Shown: positions 45,107 through 53,974, numbered from the stretch's first letter. The stretch: DNA of 64,000 nt from Bradyrhizobium sp. ISRA464 (GCF_029910095.1 NZ_CP094526.1:5890001-5954000); one strand, 5' to 3'. Notes: a model not told the origin generated them from the letters alone. Program-made: numbers and translations.

Positions 45107-46365
45107 CAGGCCGGCTCCATCAGCTTGCGATAATGGGTCCAGATGCCGCGCGACGGCACCTCGTCGGTGACGTGGCCGACCGTGAAGCCGAGTTCGTCCT
45201 GCCGCTCGCGCTTCTCGCCGCGGCCAAGGAAGATCCATTCCGGATTGCGCGCCAGCACGCCGCGGTGGCAGCGCTCGTACATTTCGGAATCATCCGCGAG
45301 AAGGAAGCCGGCCGGGCCGACCGAGCCCATGGTCTGCTGGCGCAGCCTTCGGTTCAGATCGGGCGCGCCCTTGAATTGCAGCGCGGTGACGTGCTGCACG
45401 CTATCGTCGACGCCGAGCGGCTGGATCACGAACATCTGGATCTCGGCGATGAACAGGTTCGGGAAGATCATCACATGCGGCGTGCCGTCGATCATGATTC
45501 CGCGCGCCGCGGTATCGCCATAGGCGGCCTTCATACGCGTTGCGTAGTCCGGCAGCCGCTCCTCACTGGTGCCAAACCAGCTCATCGGCGCATCGCGCTT
45601 GCGGAACTCGGGCCGCAGGTCGATCTCGGTATGGCCGTTACCGTAATCGCGCGTCAGCGCGGTCGAGGCGCCGCCGTAGAGCTTGCCGATCATGCTGTCG
45701 GCGACACCGAAGATCGAGGTGTGGACGAAGGCCGGGTGATAGCCGTCGCATTCGTTCTCCAGGATGAACTTCCAGTTCGCCTTGACGCGGTGCTTGAGGA
45801 ATCCAGCTGTGATCTCAACCTCGCCCTCGGGCGAGGTGCGCACCAGGCGGTCGATGGTCTCGGCCGCGCCGCCGAGATGCTCCTTCAGGGTCGGGCCATC
45901 CGCCGCGAACGAGCCGAACACGAAACCGCGATAGGACTCGACGCGCGTCACCCGCCCGAGCGCGAGTTGCGACTTGTCCTGCCCCTCGTAACCGTCAGGG
46001 AAGGCATAGCCGACCAGGCGGCCGTCATTGGCAAAGGTCCAGGAATGGAACGGACAGGTGAACGAGCGCGCATTGCCGCGCTCGTAGGAACAGACCTGGT
46101 TGCCGCGATGCGAGCAGCGGTTCAGCAGCAGATTGACCTTGCCCTGCTCGTCGCGCGTCATGATCACGGATTGCGGGCCGATCGACTTGACGACGTAGTC
46201 GTTCGCGTTCGGCACCTCGCTCTCGTGCCCGACATAGACCCAGGTCCGGTACCAGATGTACTTGAGCTCGGCTTCGAAGATCTCGGGATCGGTGTAGAGC
46301 GATCCGTGCACCCGGTCGGGCCGGATCAGCCGCTCCCATGGCGAGACGCCGGTCATCATGTTCAT
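45106..46365 (-). CDS. aromatic-ring-hydroxylating dioxygenase alpha subunit (Rieske)
   Basis: A 419-residue alpha subunit starting at ATG 46365 (GGAGACGGAG just upstream). Rieske ligands are C84, H86, C104 and H107 (RCSHRGNQVC, CPFHSWT); the catalytic iron site has D207, H210 and H215 (ENECDGYHPAFVH). The sequence resembles benzoate/anthranilate-type two-subunit dioxygenases at family level. No ferredoxin or reductase is encoded in this operon, so electrons must come from another protein, for instance the reductase at 19891. Box 2 of the TetR sites lies 56 bases upstream. Confidence 0.9.
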   Translation of the reverse strand: MNMMTGVSPWERLIRPDRVHGSLYTDPEIFEAELKYIWYRTWVYVGHESEVPNANDYVVKSIGPQSVIMTRDEQGKVNLLLNRCSHRGNQVCSYERGNARSFTCPFHSWTFANDGRLVGYAFPDGYEGQDKSQLALGRVTRVESYRGFVFGSFAADGPTLKEHLGGAAETIDRLVRTSPEGEVEITAGFLKHRVKANWKFILENECDGYHPAFVHTSIFGVADSMIGKLYGGASTALTRDYGNGHTEIDLRPEFRKRDAPMSWFGTSEERLPDYATRMKAAYGDTAARGIMIDGTPHVMIFPNLFIAEIQMFVIQPLGVDDSVQHVTALQFKGAPDLNRRLRQQTMGSVGPAGFLLADDSEMYERCHRGVLARNPEWIFLGRGEKRERQDELGFTVGHVTDEVPSRGIWTHYRKLMEPA

Positions 46366-46420
46366 CGCTCCGTCTCCGTCGCCGGCCGCTTGCCGCGGAC
46401 GCTTTCCTTGGTCGTCAATA

Positions 46421-46447
46421 ATAATCCGAATGACCGTTCGATGAATT
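46421..46447 (+). promoter_or_regulatory. candidate TetR operator, box 2
   Basis: ATAATCCGAATGACCGTTCG followed by ATGAATT, 56 bases upstream of the dioxygenase alpha start. The first ten bases and the CGTTC second arm match box 1 (31963-31989, other strand). The imperfect palindrome CGAATGACCGTTCG is centred in it. The location suits repression of the operon 46365-40832. Confidence 0.6.
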
Positions 46448-46552
46448 AATAGCACGGGTGCTGTAGGCCGGCAAGCTTCTTTCCGAACACCGCAGCCAAT
46501 CCCGGAGCAGCATGCAATGATGCAATTCCGGGTAGCCGGCGGCGCAGCCGTC

Positions 46553-47065
46553 TCAACCCTGTGCGGCGCCGCCGTCGCGTTCGCCGCCGCCTGCGATCTG
46601 CTGCAACATCGACTTCGGCGTCGTCGCAAGCTCGATCTTCAGCTGGTCGCAGATCGCACGGCGCAGCAGGTGCTCGATCTCGGTCGCGACAGCGCGATTG
46701 ACCGCACGCGCACCCTCGCCGCTCGCCCAGAGCAGAAGTTGCCCCAGCCGCCGGTCGCCATCGTCGCGCAATCCTTCGATCGCAGCAGCATCGGAGCTGT
46801 CGTGCGGGATGCGTGGGGTAGCCGGGATCTCGGGATGCGTCATGCCATCGGCCAATCGTTTGACCGCCGCAAAAGTATGATCCTGCAGACGCACCTGATC
46901 GAGCAGCGGCCCAGCCTTCCAATCGGCGGCGAGCTTCAGCCCGTTCAGCGCATAGATCGCGGAAAATACCTGCCCGCGGACGAAATCGTCGTTGCTGTTC
47001 GGCACGACGTGGCTCTTCAGTGCGTCGATGATGCCGTCGATCAACCGCTCGAAGGATGCACTCAT
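46553..47065 (-). CDS. DUF6285-like partner of the kinase-type phosphotransferase
   Basis: A 170-residue helical protein (SFERLIDGIIDALKSHVVPNSNDDFVRGQVFSAIYALNGLKLAADWKAGPLL, ERDGGAAQG tail) resembling DUF6285. In many bacteria this domain is encoded next to APH-like phosphotransferases of acyl-CoA pathways. It overlaps the phosphotransferase gene by 4 bases. In the lvaAB pair of levulinate catabolism, a small partner protein is needed by the kinase; the same role is inferred here. Confidence 0.65.
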   Translation of the reverse strand: MSASFERLIDGIIDALKSHVVPNSNDDFVRGQVFSAIYALNGLKLAADWKAGPLLDQVRLQDHTFAAVKRLADGMTHPEIPATPRIPHDSSDAAAIEGLRDDGDRRLGQLLLWASGEGARAVNRAVATEIEHLLRRAICDQLKIELATTPKSMLQQIAGGGERDGGAAQG

Positions 47066-48120
47066 GCTGCAGCCTCCAGTGCACGCTCGAAGGCCCGCAC
47101 GATCGAGGGCATTTGGCTTGCCATCACCGCAAGGCGCATGTCGTTGAAGCGATCCACCTCAAACGCACGCACCGCGCACATCTGGATCGCCGCGGCCTGA
47201 TACAGCGCATAGGCCTCGTAGAAGGCGAGGCTTTTGTCCGAAACCGGAATGCCGGAGGCGCGCTGATAAAGATCGATCACCTCCGCGCACTCGAGCACAC
47301 CATAGAGCTTGCGGCTTCTGGCGTTGAAGGTCGGCATCATTGCCCAGGCCAGATCCTCGTGGGGATCGCCCAGATGAGTGAGCTCCCAATCGAGAATGGC
47401 GGTGATCCGCCCCTTGTGCTCGATGAAATTTCCGATCCTGTAGTCGCCATGCACGATGGTACAGCGCGGCGGCTGCGGACAATTCTCGTGCAGCCAGCGC
47501 CCGCCCCAGTCGAGCAGCGGATAGTAGCGCGCCGTCGGACGGGCGAGCGAGGCGCGCCAGCCGGCGATTGCGCGCAACTCGGCACGCTGTTCACCTTGTT
47601 GCAGCGATGCAAATGGGGTTGCACCTGGGTCGATGCGGTGCAGCGATGCGAGGATCTTGACGAACTGCCGGGCAATTGCGCGCTTGTGGTCCGGATCGAG
47701 CTCGCTCGCTGCCCAGGGCGCGGGAACGTCGCCCTCGACATGCGCGCAGATGAAGAAAGGAAAGCCGATCTCGGCGCCATCCTGCTCTGATGACACCAGC
47801 GTCGGCACCGGAACATTGCTGCCGACCAGCGACTGCAGCGCATAGACCTGAGGCAGCACCGAGTAAGGCGCAAATAACCCGCTTGGAGGACCGACACGCA
47901 GGATCAGCTTGCGATCTCCTTCAGCCGCAGAGCGCGCCACGAAGGCGAAAGTGATCCAGGAGAAGCCCGACGATTTGCGGCCGAAGCTGACAATCTCCGT
48001 CCGGCTCCCGGATACCCGCGACAGATGCTGAGCGAGCGCCGTCCGCACCGCATCGTCATTCACTACGGCGGGACGAGCGAGCTCCGGCGCATCGTCGGAT
48101 CGTTTCGTAGCCTCCCGCAT
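47062..48120 (-). CDS. aminoglycoside-phosphotransferase-like kinase of an acyl-CoA pathway
   Basis: A 352-residue APH-fold protein. Kinase motifs: IVHGDYRIGNFIEH (catalytic Asp) and ITAILDWELTHLGDPHEDLAWAM (metal-binding Asp). It is not a resistance gene: it overlaps an acyl-CoA ligase (48120) and a DUF6285 protein and resembles the LvaA/ACAD11-type kinases that phosphorylate hydroxyacyl-CoA thioesters. ATG 48120 shares its first base with the ligase stop (TGATG). It would help dehydrate a hydroxylated acyl-CoA by phosphorylation. Confidence 0.8.
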   Translation of the reverse strand: MREATKRSDDAPELARPAVVNDDAVRTALAQHLSRVSGSRTEIVSFGRKSSGFSWITFAFVARSAAEGDRKLILRVGPPSGLFAPYSVLPQVYALQSLVGSNVPVPTLVSSEQDGAEIGFPFFICAHVEGDVPAPWAASELDPDHKRAIARQFVKILASLHRIDPGATPFASLQQGEQRAELRAIAGWRASLARPTARYYPLLDWGGRWLHENCPQPPRCTIVHGDYRIGNFIEHKGRITAILDWELTHLGDPHEDLAWAMMPTFNARSRKLYGVLECAEVIDLYQRASGIPVSDKSLAFYEAYALYQAAAIQMCAVRAFEVDRFNDMRLAVMASQMPSIVRAFERALEAAA

Positions 48121-49673
48121 CAATTGACCGACCTCGTATAGCCCTGCCACTTCTCCTCGCGCAGCGCCGACTTCATGATCTTGCCGGAGCCGGTCAGCGG
48201 CAGCGGCTCGAGGCGGATGTCGACCGAGCGCGGACATTTGTAGCCCGCAATCAGGGTGCGGCAGTGCGCGATCACCATTTCAGAATCGAGGCGCTTGCCG
48301 TCCTTCGGCACCACGATCGCGTGCACCGCCTCGCCCCATTGCGGATCGGGCACCGCAATGACGGCGCATTCCTTCACATACTCATGCTGGAAGATGGCGT
48401 TCTCCACCTCGCCGGAATAGACGTTCTCGCCGCCGGAGACGATCATGTCCTTCAGGCGATCGACGATATAGACAAAGCCGTCCTCATCCATCCAGGCGCC
48501 GTCGCCGGTATGCAGCCAGCCATTGCGCAGCACGCGGGCGCTTTCCTCGGGCTTGCGCCAATAGCCGAGCATCACGCCGGCCCCGCGGATCGCGATCTCG
48601 CCGACCGTGCCGCGCGGAACTTCGTTGCCCGCCGGATCGATGATGCGGATTTCGACACCAGGCGCCGCCCGCCCCGCCGACTTCCGCTTCCCCGCCAGCG
48701 GCCCTTCGAGCGCGTGATATTCCCAGGGCAGGATCGTCGCGAGTGCCGCGCTCTCGGTCATGCCGTAGCCCTGGTGGAAGCGCCAGCTCGGCAGCACGCG
48801 CATTAGCTTGACCAGCAGCGCGTCCGGCATCGGAGACGCGCCATATTCGCAATCCTTCACGCTGCTGAGGTCATACGTCCCAAAGGACGGATGATTGAGC
48901 ATCATGTTGAGCATCGTCGGCACGAAGAGGCAGTAATCCACCTTGTGCTCGGCGATGGTCTTCATCGCGAGTTCGGGCTCGAATTTCGGGATGGTGACGT
49001 GAGTGCCGCCCACAAGCGTGAGCGCGATCATCGGCGATGTGCCGGCCAGATGGAACATGCCGGCTGAGTGCAGATACCTGGTGTCTTCGCGGAAGCGCAG
49101 CGCATAGATCCAGACCAGCGATTCATAGATGATGTTGGCGTGCGACAGCATCACGCCCTTGGGGAAGCCGGTGGTACCGCCAGTGTAGAAGATGCCGGCG
49201 AGATCGTTGTAGGCGCCTGAGGCATCCTCGACCGGCGCGTGCGCAATGAGCTCGTCGTACCCCTGCATGCCTTCGGGGACCAGTCCCTCGTCGAGATAGA
49301 TCATCGCAGTGAGTGATTTCGCGCCGCGCAGCGCGGATCCGATCTGGGCAAAGGCCTTGTCGACCAGCAGCAGCTTTGGCGTGGAGTCGTCGATCGCGTA
49401 AGTGTTCTCCGCGACCGCCCAGCGCGTGTTGAGCGGCACCGCGACCGCGCCGGCCCAGGCGATGGCATAGAGCGCCTCGATATAGAGATCGCTGTTGAGC
49501 GCGAGGATCGCGACGCGATCGCCGGCCTCGACGCCGAGCCGCTGCAGTCCGCCCGCGGCACAGGCAACGCGGCGGCCGATCTCCTTCCAGCTCCGCGACC
49601 GTCCGGCATGGATGGTGCCCGGTAAATCTTTGCGTAACTGCACCGCCGAGATGAGCGCCTGCGTCAGCTTCAT
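48120..49673 (-). CDS. AMP-forming acyl-CoA ligase
   Basis: A 517-residue ligase. The P-loop is IFYTGGTTGFPKGVML, with Gly in place of the usual Ser; MLNMMLNHPSFG, GYGMTESAA, GWLHTGDGAWMDEDGFVYIVDRLKDMIVSGGENVYSGEVEN and the C-terminal SGKIMKSALRE (catalytic Lys) are complete. The shorter, FadD3-like type is used for ring-containing carboxylic acids in several pathways. First gene of the minus-strand operon ligase-kinase-DUF6285; box 3 of the TetR sites lies 89 bases upstream. Confidence 0.9.
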   Translation of the reverse strand: MKLTQALISAVQLRKDLPGTIHAGRSRSWKEIGRRVACAAGGLQRLGVEAGDRVAILALNSDLYIEALYAIAWAGAVAVPLNTRWAVAENTYAIDDSTPKLLLVDKAFAQIGSALRGAKSLTAMIYLDEGLVPEGMQGYDELIAHAPVEDASGAYNDLAGIFYTGGTTGFPKGVMLSHANIIYESLVWIYALRFREDTRYLHSAGMFHLAGTSPMIALTLVGGTHVTIPKFEPELAMKTIAEHKVDYCLFVPTMLNMMLNHPSFGTYDLSSVKDCEYGASPMPDALLVKLMRVLPSWRFHQGYGMTESAALATILPWEYHALEGPLAGKRKSAGRAAPGVEIRIIDPAGNEVPRGTVGEIAIRGAGVMLGYWRKPEESARVLRNGWLHTGDGAWMDEDGFVYIVDRLKDMIVSGGENVYSGEVENAIFQHEYVKECAVIAVPDPQWGEAVHAIVVPKDGKRLDSEMVIAHCRTLIAGYKCPRSVDIRLEPLPLTGSGKIMKSALREEKWQGYTRSVN

Positions 49674-49762
49674 GTTTCCTCCTCGCCGTCATGCGGCCGC
49701 GCACGCCCGCGGATGTTTCCGTCATGCGTGAGGCCGATAACGCTGCCCGGAGATTCTAGTTG

Positions 49763-49789
49763 ATAATCCGGACAGACGGTCTATTATTA
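49763..49789 (+). promoter_or_regulatory. candidate TetR operator, box 3
   Basis: ATAATCCGGACAGACGGTCT followed by ATTATTA, between the divergent ligase operon (start 49673) and the binding-protein gene (start 49877). It shares ATAATCCG and the general layout of boxes 1 and 2. It could control both divergent units. Confidence 0.55.
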
Positions 49790-49876
49790 CACGACCAACG
49801 CGACGGGTAAAGCCCTTGAAGGCACCGCCGCCGGGATCAACGAGCCCCGCAAAAGAGGGCGTTATGGGAGGGGAAG

Positions 49877-51100
49877 ATGCGGAAGCCAATCGTCACGCTT
49901 GCAGTGTGGGCGTTCGCGCTCACCGGCGCGCTCGGAACAGCGAACGCCCAGAAGGCCTATGGTCCCGGGGTCAGCGACACCGAGATCATCCTCGGCGCCA
50001 ATGCGCCCTACAGCGGACCGGCGTCGATCTATGCGAGCTTCCCGAAGACCATGCTCGCCTATTTTGCGATGCTGAACGAGAAAGGCGGCATCAATGGCCG
50101 CCACATCAACTTCCTGACCCGCGACGACGCCTATAGCCCTCCCAAGACGGTCGAGGTGACGCGCGCGCTGGTCGAGAACGACAAGGTGCTCGCGATCATG
50201 GCGCCGTTCGGAACGCCGACCAATGCCGCGATCCAGAAATATCTCAACAGCAACGAGGTCCCGCAGCTTCTCGTGCAGAGCGGTGGAACGCGCTGGAACG
50301 ACCCGAAGCAGTTTCCCTGGACGACGCCCTACTCGCCGACCTACGTCAACGAGTCCCGGATCATTGCGCGCTACGTCCTGCGCGAGAAGCCGGATGCCAA
50401 GATCGGCGTGTTGCTGCAGGCCGACGACATCGGCAAGGATTTTGCGCTCGGTCTGAAGCAAGGGCTTGGCGCCAAGGCCGACACCATGATCGTCAAGGAA
50501 GCGATGTATCAGTCGACCGAACCGACGATCGACTCTCAGATCGTGAACCTGAAAGCATCGGGCGCCGATACCATCCTGATCGCGGCGCAGAACAAATTCG
50601 CCTCGATGGCGATCCGCAAGATCCACGAGCTCGGATGGAAGCCGCTGATCTTCCTCGGCTCGACCGCTAATTCGATCGCCGGCGTGCTGGTGCCGGCGGG
50701 CATCGAGGCGTCGACCGGCATCCTCACCACAACCTCCTACAAGACGCCCAACGATCCGGAGTGGGCCAACGACAAGGGCATGACCGACTATCTCGCGTTC
50801 GCCGCGAAGTACATGCCGGGGATGGACCCGAACGATGTGATCGCGGTGACCGGCTACACCACAGCCCAGCTCGGCGCGATCATCTTGCAGCGCTGCGGCG
50901 ACAATCTCACGCGGGAGAATGTGCTGAAGCAGGCCACCAATCTCAGCGGCATCGAGCTGCCGATGCTGCTCCCGGGCATCACGATCCAGACCACGCCGCA
51001 GGACTACGCTGCGATCACCGAGCGCCGCTTCGCTCGCTTCGACGGCAAGACCTGGGTGCTGTTCGGCGACATCGTGGGCGCGGGCCCGGCGAAGGACTGA
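49877..51100 (+). CDS. Liv-type ABC transporter substrate-binding protein
   Basis: A 407-residue exported binding protein behind GGGAGGGGAAG; signal peptide RKPIVTLAVWAFALTGALGTANA. The mature part starts QKAYGPGVSDTEIILGANAPYSGPASIYASFPKTMLAYFAMLNEKGGINGR and matches the paralogue at 29727 along its length (IQKYLNSNEVPQLL, TNLSGIELPMLLPGI). No permease genes follow, so it probably feeds the importer at 33380-38878 or one elsewhere. Confidence 0.9.
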   Translation: MRKPIVTLAVWAFALTGALGTANAQKAYGPGVSDTEIILGANAPYSGPASIYASFPKTMLAYFAMLNEKGGINGRHINFLTRDDAYSPPKTVEVTRALVENDKVLAIMAPFGTPTNAAIQKYLNSNEVPQLLVQSGGTRWNDPKQFPWTTPYSPTYVNESRIIARYVLREKPDAKIGVLLQADDIGKDFALGLKQGLGAKADTMIVKEAMYQSTEPTIDSQIVNLKASGADTILIAAQNKFASMAIRKIHELGWKPLIFLGSTANSIAGVLVPAGIEASTGILTTTSYKTPNDPEWANDKGMTDYLAFAAKYMPGMDPNDVIAVTGYTTAQLGAIILQRCGDNLTRENVLKQATNLSGIELPMLLPGITIQTTPQDYAAITERRFARFDGKTWVLFGDIVGAGPAKD

Positions 51101-51155
51101 CTCCGCGCTACGCATCCAACCGACCGAACCGGCTCAAAGACTAAGGATAAGAACA

Positions 51156-52271
51156 ATGTTGACAGCCCAGGACGATCTCATCGGCCACCAGACGCCAGAG
51201 CCGTATGCCAAGGCAGGCGGCGGCGACGTCCGCTTCACCGAGCGCTACTGGTACACCGCGCACCCGATCGACGGCAGCGAGCTGCTGATCGATATCGGGC
51301 TCGGCTACTACCCGAACCGCAACGTGATGGACGGCTTTGCCGGCATCACTATCGGCCGCCGCCAGCACAATTTCCGTGCCTCGCGGCGGCTCGGGACGCG
51401 TCCGCTGGAGACGGAGGTCGGCGGGCTCAAGATCGAGATCGTCGAGGGCATGGGCCAACACAGGCTGTCACTTGCCGAGAACCTGTCCGGCATCAGCTTT
51501 GAGCTTGAATTCAAAGCGAGCTTCCCCGCGGCGCGGGAGAAGCAGAATTTTCGTGAGCGCAACGGCGTCGTCGAGGAAGACCTCTCCCGCGTCTCGCAAT
51601 TCGGGCGCTGGCGCGGCTGGATCGCGGTCGATGGAAAGCGCTACGTCATTGAACCCGAGTTGTGGTGGGGCCAGCGCGACCGCTCCTGGGGCTTGCGCTC
51701 GGAGATGCGAACCGACGAAACGCGGCCGCCGGTTGCGACCCATCGCAATTTCTTCTGGACCTGGTCGATGTTCCAGTTTCCGCAGTCGGCGCTGTCGATC
51801 TTCATCAAGGAGCGCACGCCCGGCAAGCCGCATTACCTCTCGGGCACGGAGTTTCGCCGCGAGGCGGACGGATCGGTGTCGCATCGCGAGGTCACGTCGG
51901 TCGAGCACAACATCGAATGGGCCGACGATCCGCTCGGTCAAACCATTTCGACGGCCGACTTCACCTTCACTTTCGATCGCGGCGAGCCGCGGCGCGTCAG
52001 GATGCACGGATTGCCGACCCGGTTCTATCTCAAGGCCGGCATGTACGGCGGCCTGCAAGGCTGGACCCATGGCGACGACCGCGGCGAGAATCATGTCGGG
52101 CACGACATCTGGAACCTCGACGATGCCGCAACCCGCGCCATCGCGCGTACGCTGTCGGATCATGTCGTCCGGCTCGAGAGCGGCAACGAGACCGGATTTG
52201 GCATCAGCGAATATGGCGTTGCCGCCGGCTATCCGCTCTATCAGGGACCGCAGAAATTCCCGGCCATGTGA
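51156..52271 (+). CDS. hypothetical protein, CrtC-/DUF7064-like beta fold
   Basis: A 371-residue protein with no signal peptide, rich in beta strands and aromatic residues: FTERYWYTAHPIDGSELLIDIGLGYYPNRNVMDGFAGI, WWGQRDRSWGLRSE, HRNFFWTWSMFQFP. The pattern of WWGxRDxSWGxR and NENHVGHDIWNLDD is that of calycin/hydratase-like proteins related to carotenoid hydratases (CrtC), often found in catabolic clusters of Actinobacteria and Bradyrhizobium. Function unknown; a hydratase or lipocalin-like carrier for a hydrophobic intermediate is a guess. It lies between a binding protein and a thioesterase. Confidence 0.65.
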   Translation: MLTAQDDLIGHQTPEPYAKAGGGDVRFTERYWYTAHPIDGSELLIDIGLGYYPNRNVMDGFAGITIGRRQHNFRASRRLGTRPLETEVGGLKIEIVEGMGQHRLSLAENLSGISFELEFKASFPAAREKQNFRERNGVVEEDLSRVSQFGRWRGWIAVDGKRYVIEPELWWGQRDRSWGLRSEMRTDETRPPVATHRNFFWTWSMFQFPQSALSIFIKERTPGKPHYLSGTEFRREADGSVSHREVTSVEHNIEWADDPLGQTISTADFTFTFDRGEPRRVRMHGLPTRFYLKAGMYGGLQGWTHGDDRGENHVGHDIWNLDDAATRAIARTLSDHVVRLESGNETGFGISEYGVAAGYPLYQGPQKFPAM

Positions 52272-52276
52272 TCGGG

Positions 52277-53202
52277 ATGGAACGGCAAGCCATGCGCGTC
52301 GCGGAGAGCAACGAGGCCGCGTGCGATCCGTGGGATAACCAGGCAGCCGAGGCGCTGGTCTCGCTCGAGACCATCGCACCGCTCCGCTATCGCAGCCGCT
52401 TCGGCGACGGCAATCTCAACGGTCGTTCTTATGGCGGCCAGATCCTCGGGCAGGCGATGATGGCCGCGACGCTCAGCGCGCCCGAGGATCGCCCGGCCGC
52501 CATGCTGCAGCTCTTGTTCCTGCGCGGCGCCGATCCCGGCCGGCGCATCACCTTTGACCCGGAGGTCCTGCAGGTCGGCAAGCATTCTCCTCCCGCCATG
52601 TCGTCGGCAGCCAGGACGGCGGACGAACCATGCTCAGCGCGCAGGCCACGTTCTGCGCGCCACAGCCGGGCCCGCGGCACGCAGTATCGTTTGCGCCGCC
52701 GGAGGATCCCAAAAGCCTGCCCGATCTGACCATGATCCCCGACGCGCTGATGGCGCAGTTGCGGCCGCTCGGTCCCTACTCCCCGCAGATCAAGCCCAGC
52801 ATGGATTTTCGAATTCCCGAGATCGAACATCAGCTCTCGGCCGCGACCGCAGGACCTTGCCTGCGCTTCTGGATCAGATGCCGGCAGCCACTCGCCGCCG
52901 GTTCGCGCGCCCAGGCCGCGGTGTTTGCCTATCTCTCGGATTGGTGGCTCAACTTCTCCAGCGTCGGCGGCCATCTCCGCGATCTGCAGTCACGGACGCC
53001 GCTCTATCTGTCGAGCCTCAACCACTGCATCTGGTTTCACCGAGCATTCTCACCGGATGCGTGGATGCATGTCGCAACCGAAAGTCCCTCCTCCAATGGC
53101 GGCCGCGGCTTGTCGGTCGCCCATGTCCACGATCGCGACGGGACAATGCTTGCGACCTCGATCCAGGAAACTCTGATGGTTCATCCCGACGCCAGAGCAT
53201 GA
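52277..53202 (+). pseudogene. acyl-CoA thioesterase (TesB-like), single frameshift
   Basis: The frame from ATG 52277 reads a TesB-type N-terminal hotdog (YRSRFGDGNLNGRSYGGQILGQAMMAA and RITFDPEVLQVGK) and loses homology at about 52583. One base shift there restores HFSSRHVVGSQDGGRTML and the second hotdog (LYLSSLNHCIWFHRAFSPDAWMHVATESPSSNGGRGL) to a stop at 53202. The motif SLDHxIWFHR usually found in the second half has Asn instead of Asp. It is either a fresh mutation or a sequencing error; if real, the pathway lacks this thioesterase. Confidence 0.75.
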
Positions 53203-53207
53203 TGCTT

Positions 53208-53327
53208 TTATACGGAAACGTAACCTGAGTTTTTGAAGTAGTTGGTGCACTCCTCCTTGGAGAAGAGATCGAGGAGTTCACCGGCCTTTCGCCAGGTTGT
53301 CTCCACACGAGGCTCTGCAGCTCGCAT
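53208..53327 (-). mobile_element. IS630-family transposase, C-terminal fragment
   Basis: Thirty-nine residues: MRAAEPRVETTWRKAGELL then DLFSKEECTNYFKNSGYVS, the terminal helix and the conserved EECxNYF end of IS630-type transposases. The DDE core and any inverted repeats are missing. It sits directly after the thioesterase gene, at the border of the catabolic block. Confidence 0.7.
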
Positions 53328-53643
53328 GATCAAGGTGTGGTTTCCCGGGATGCCACCATGAACAAATCCTAGCGGCTTCTCTCCCAGCGGATTCCGGCGC
53401 GAGAAGCACGGCTGGAAGCCGACGCGGTAGCCTGCCAGGCATGGAATGCGCGCATGCTGGCGTTCTCCAGGGGCACGGGCGCGTGGCCAGTCTTGCTCGC
53501 TATGTAGAATGGGCACGGCCCCAGCCTTGGAGGAACTGGGGCCGTGGGGGGCATCGTGGTGTCTGGGTTTGGGGGACTTCGACACCTCGCGTGGAATGGA
53601 ATTGAGAACCCGCCCGGTCGCCCTGGTCAATAACTCAAACGGG

Positions 53644-53736
53644 TCACCTCGTTCGGTGCAGACCGTGCAAGGTCTCGCCGGCGAGAAACTCTTGTGCGAC
53701 CTGACGCTTGAACTCCAGGCTGTGAATGCGGTGCTT
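53644..53736 (-). mobile_element. IS3-type OrfA, N-terminal fragment
   Basis: KHRIHSLEFKRQVAQEFLAGETLHGL matches the first helix-turn-helix of an IS3-family OrfA transposase subunit and then stops at HRTR. It is fused in frame to the LivM fragment at 53737, so the insertion hit a permease gene, leaving only a scar. Confidence 0.55.
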
Positions 53737-53901
53737 GAGGCCGTGCGCGCCATTGGTGATCGAGGGCGTGTTGCGCGCTACGATCGGCACGATCTCGCCG
53801 AAGCCCAGCGTCACGATGGCCAGATAATCCCCCTTGAGCCTCAGCGTCGGCGCGCCGAACAATACTCCGAAGAAGGCAGTGACCACACCGTATATCGTGA
53901 C
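53737..53901 (-). pseudogene. LivM-type permease fragment
   Basis: IYGVVTAFFGVLFGAPTLRL followed by KGDYLAIVTLGFGEIVPIVARN is a diagnostic LivM segment (compare PSLRLKGLYLAITTLAFSCII of the intact gene at 37832). It is cut at both ends and joined to IS3 sequence. Together with the LivF remnant at 59320 it shows that a second Liv importer once existed here. Confidence 0.65.
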
Positions 53902-53974
53902 ACGCTATCCGAAGGCTTCAGCCACTTCGTCACCTCCATAGCTGCTCCGGTTGCTTCCGGCTGGAGCGTTTGCC

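Noticed and set aside
47062..48120. Antibiotic-resistance phosphotransferase
   Set aside because: It has the APH fold motifs, but overlap with an acyl-CoA ligase and a DUF6285 gene points to acyl-CoA metabolism instead.
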